From contig CAYMKL010000106.1 of assembly GCA_964390805.1 (NCBI GenBank), positions 1 through 23,566 on the forward strand: a DNA stretch of 23,566 nt, read 5' to 3'. The stretch is from CAYMKL01 sp964390805. Lineage in GTDB: Bacteria; Chloroflexota; Anaerolineae; VGOG01. Positions 22,317 through 23,566 of the stretch are shown one piece after another (the stretch's first letter is position 1; the number at the start of each line of letters is the position of its first letter). A model generated the notes under the pieces. It did no database searches and was not told the origin of the DNA. It was given only the letters and a program-made list of their open reading frames with translations. Made by a program: the position numbers and the translations under genes.

Positions 22317-22910
22317 ATGGGGTTTTTTGCTCGCAAGCTACACGAGCTTAGAGAATACGACGACATCGCTAGCATAAGCGAGATTGCGCGGCGTTACTTC
22401 GCCATGAACGCTTTTGATGGAGTGCTAACTATCATCGGTGTCCTGATGGGTAGCTACACGGCTCGCGTGCGCGACCCGACCGTTGTCATCGTCACGGGCT
22501 TTTCCACCAGCATCGCCATGGGGGTCTCTGGCCTGTGGGGGGCTTACATGACGGAGTCCGCCGAGCGGAAGAGGGACCTGAGCGATCTGGAGAACCACAC
22601 TTTGACGGACCTCAGCAATACCAAGATCGGCCGGGCCTCGCGAGTGGCGGTGGTCGTGGTGGCTCTGGTAGACGGCCTGGCCCCGTTCCTGGCGGCGCTG
22701 GTGGTGCTTCTGCCATTCTTCTTCAGTGGCCTGCTGGCCGACGTCGTCTTCAGCTACTACGCCTCTTTGGGCATGGCTCTGGCGGTGCTTTTCGCTCTAG
22801 GAGCTTTCCTGGGGAAGGTGTCCAAGGAGAATCTGATCATCTCGGGCGTGAAGATGATAGGGGCGGGGCTGGTCTCCATTTTGTTGAGCTACTTCTTGGG
22901 TGCTGAATAA
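22317..22910 (+). CDS. VIT/CCC1-related membrane protein (TIGR00267-like)
   Basis: A 197-residue integral membrane protein with about five hydrophobic segments. RRYFAMNAFDGVLTIIGVLMGSY is the Asp-containing first helix typical of the VIT1/CCC1 iron-manganese transporter superfamily. GFSTSIAMGVSGLWGAYMTE is the second helix, ending with the acidic residues usual for metal transfer. The shorter cytoplasmic part and lack of a long metal-binding helical loop fit the archaeal-type branch (TIGR00267) better than plant or fungal vacuolar transporters. The predicted role is divalent metal transport across the cytoplasmic membrane, substrate unproven. It is only 8 nt downstream of the DUF211 gene and in the same transcript as trmI. 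Confidence 0.82.
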   Translation: MGFFARKLHELREYDDIASISEIARRYFAMNAFDGVLTIIGVLMGSYTARVRDPTVVIVTGFSTSIAMGVSGLWGAYMTESAERKRDLSDLENHTLTDLSNTKIGRASRVAVVVVALVDGLAPFLAALVVLLPFFFSGLLADVVFSYYASLGMALAVLFALGAFLGKVSKENLIISGVKMIGAGLVSILLSYFLGAE

Positions 22911-22929
22911 ACAGTGCTGGGAGGGGAAG

Positions 22930-23566
22930 ATGCCATTTCCGCCGCGCAGAAGACCCAGGCCCCGTCAGATGTTGGCGAGAGCCAATCGTCTTTTCGATCG
23001 GGGCGAATTCGCCGAGGCAGCGTCCATATTCGACCGATTGGCCAGGGGCGCCGCCGAGCGGGGGATGTTGAACCGGGCTGGGGACCTTTACCTGCAATCG
23101 GCGCGCTGTCATCTGGAGATGGGGAAAGCCGCCCCGGCCGTTGAGCAGGGGAAGCAAGCTCTGCGCCTCTTTGGCCGGGCGGGCCTGTTTGGCAAGATCG
23201 AGCAGCTCATGCCCAGGATGGTGGAGGCTTTGCAGGAAAAGGGCTACCAGGCCGAGGCGGAAGCTCTGCGGCAAGAAGTGGAGGCGCGCCTGGCTGACGT
23301 TCCGCCTGAGCGACGGGTGCCGCCTGGAGCACGCCGCGCCGGATGGCCCCCCACTGCCAGGCCTGCCCTGAGAGGAGTCGAAGGGCCGGCGATGACGCGC
23401 CGGGAGTTGCCTGCCAAGTGTTCGGCCTGCGGCGCGCCCGTCAAGCCCGACGATGTCACCTGGCTCGACCCCCAAACCGCCGAATGCCCCTATTGTGGCT
23501 CGGTTCTAAAAGCAATACCCGTGAATGAATGCTCGTTAGGTGATTACCGAGATGGTGTTGACATCT
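22930..23566 (+). CDS. TPR-like protein with C-terminal zinc ribbon (partial, runs off the window)
   Basis: From ATG 22930 the frame stays open for 212 codons to the window end. A very basic start (MPFPPRRRPRPRQ) is followed by helical pairs like tetratricopeptide repeats (ANRLFDRGEFAEAASIFDRL, AGDLYLQSARCHLEMGKAAP, EKGYQAEAEALRQEVEARL). A Pro/Arg-rich linker leads to a zinc ribbon with CSAC (C164, C167) and CPYC (C186, C189). I do not know the family; a scaffold or adaptor role is possible. GAGGGGAAG just before the ATG serves as ribosome-binding site, and the gene starts 19 nt after the VIT stop. Residues 144-152 are encoded by a dispersed-repeat-like segment (23361-23386), so part of the linker appears to be an insertion. 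Confidence 0.75.
   Translation, partial: MPFPPRRRPRPRQMLARANRLFDRGEFAEAASIFDRLARGAAERGMLNRAGDLYLQSARCHLEMGKAAPAVEQGKQALRLFGRAGLFGKIEQLMPRMVEALQEKGYQAEAEALRQEVEARLADVPPERRVPPGARRAGWPPTARPALRGVEGPAMTRRELPAKCSACGAPVKPDDVTWLDPQTAECPYCGSVLKAIPVNECSLGDYRDGVDI
23361..23386. repeat. Dispersed 26-bp repeat inserted in-frame
   Basis: GCCTGCCCTGAG followed by AGGAGTCGAAGGGC is a variant of the widespread 'CCTGTCCTGAGC...GTCGAAGG' repeat seen scattered in many bacterial genomes. It encodes ALRGVEGP here, close to the PALSEVEG-type peptides that this repeat yields when translated. Only one copy is in the window, so the repeat call relies on recognition. Confidence 0.6.

Noticed and set aside
1..23566. 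CRISPR array, prophage or integrase attachment sites
   Set aside because: No regularly spaced repeats, cas genes, phage structural genes or integrase were seen; the only mobile trace is the transposase remnant.

Overview
The window is 23.6 kb of moderately G+C-rich bacterial DNA with nearly every gene on the + strand. It most resembles a member of the Chloroflexota (an Anaerolineae-like lineage). This is inferred from gene style: many secreted proteins with Ig-like modules, 'YLPLV'-type motifs at or near the ends of secreted proteins, a Tat-exported DUF362 protein, and an archaeal-type DUF211/VIT pair. No rRNA, tRNA or marker gene is present to confirm it.

Layout. (1) 1-5769: possible tail of an upstream gene, an unrecognised A+T-richer membrane protein, a GT-C-like polytopic membrane protein overlapping a Tat-exported DUF362 protein, and a GPH (melibiose-type) sugar:cation symporter. 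(2) 5829-9418: two secreted proteins, an alpha/beta-hydrolase lipase and a protein with two tandem bacterial Ig-like repeats ending in YLPVIFR. The gap between them holds a hairpin and a perfect 20-bp tandem repeat. (3) 9501-15497: a compact YbhGFSR-like ABC export operon with one ABC-2 permease, two different ATPases and two different HlyD-type adaptors. The first ATPase has Pro in place of the switch-loop His, and the second adaptor has a tandemly duplicated half-lipoyl segment. (4) 15498-20929: a secreted-proteolysis island. It contains a small Cys-rich lipoprotein behind a perfect sigma70 promoter, a small hypothetical, an M14 zinc carboxypeptidase, a Kazal-domain lipoprotein, a decayed transposase on the minus strand, and a papain-family (C1A) protease. 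The two unrelated proteases end in the same roughly 135-residue helical domain, which resembles the CFI-box C-terminal domain. (5) 20930-23566: a terminator, a clear promoter, then TrmI (tRNA m1A58 methyltransferase), DUF211, a VIT-family membrane protein, and a TPR-like/zinc-ribbon protein that runs off the window and carries an in-frame copy of a dispersed repeat.

The most novel-looking part is the protease island. Two secreted peptidases of different catalytic classes share a C-terminal module, an inhibitor-like lipoprotein lies between them, and three genes of the island share an ACTATCAA word 19-22 nt before their start codons. A surface-anchored protease/inhibitor system is an inference from this arrangement. 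All assignments rest on motif recognition by eye; no database search was run.
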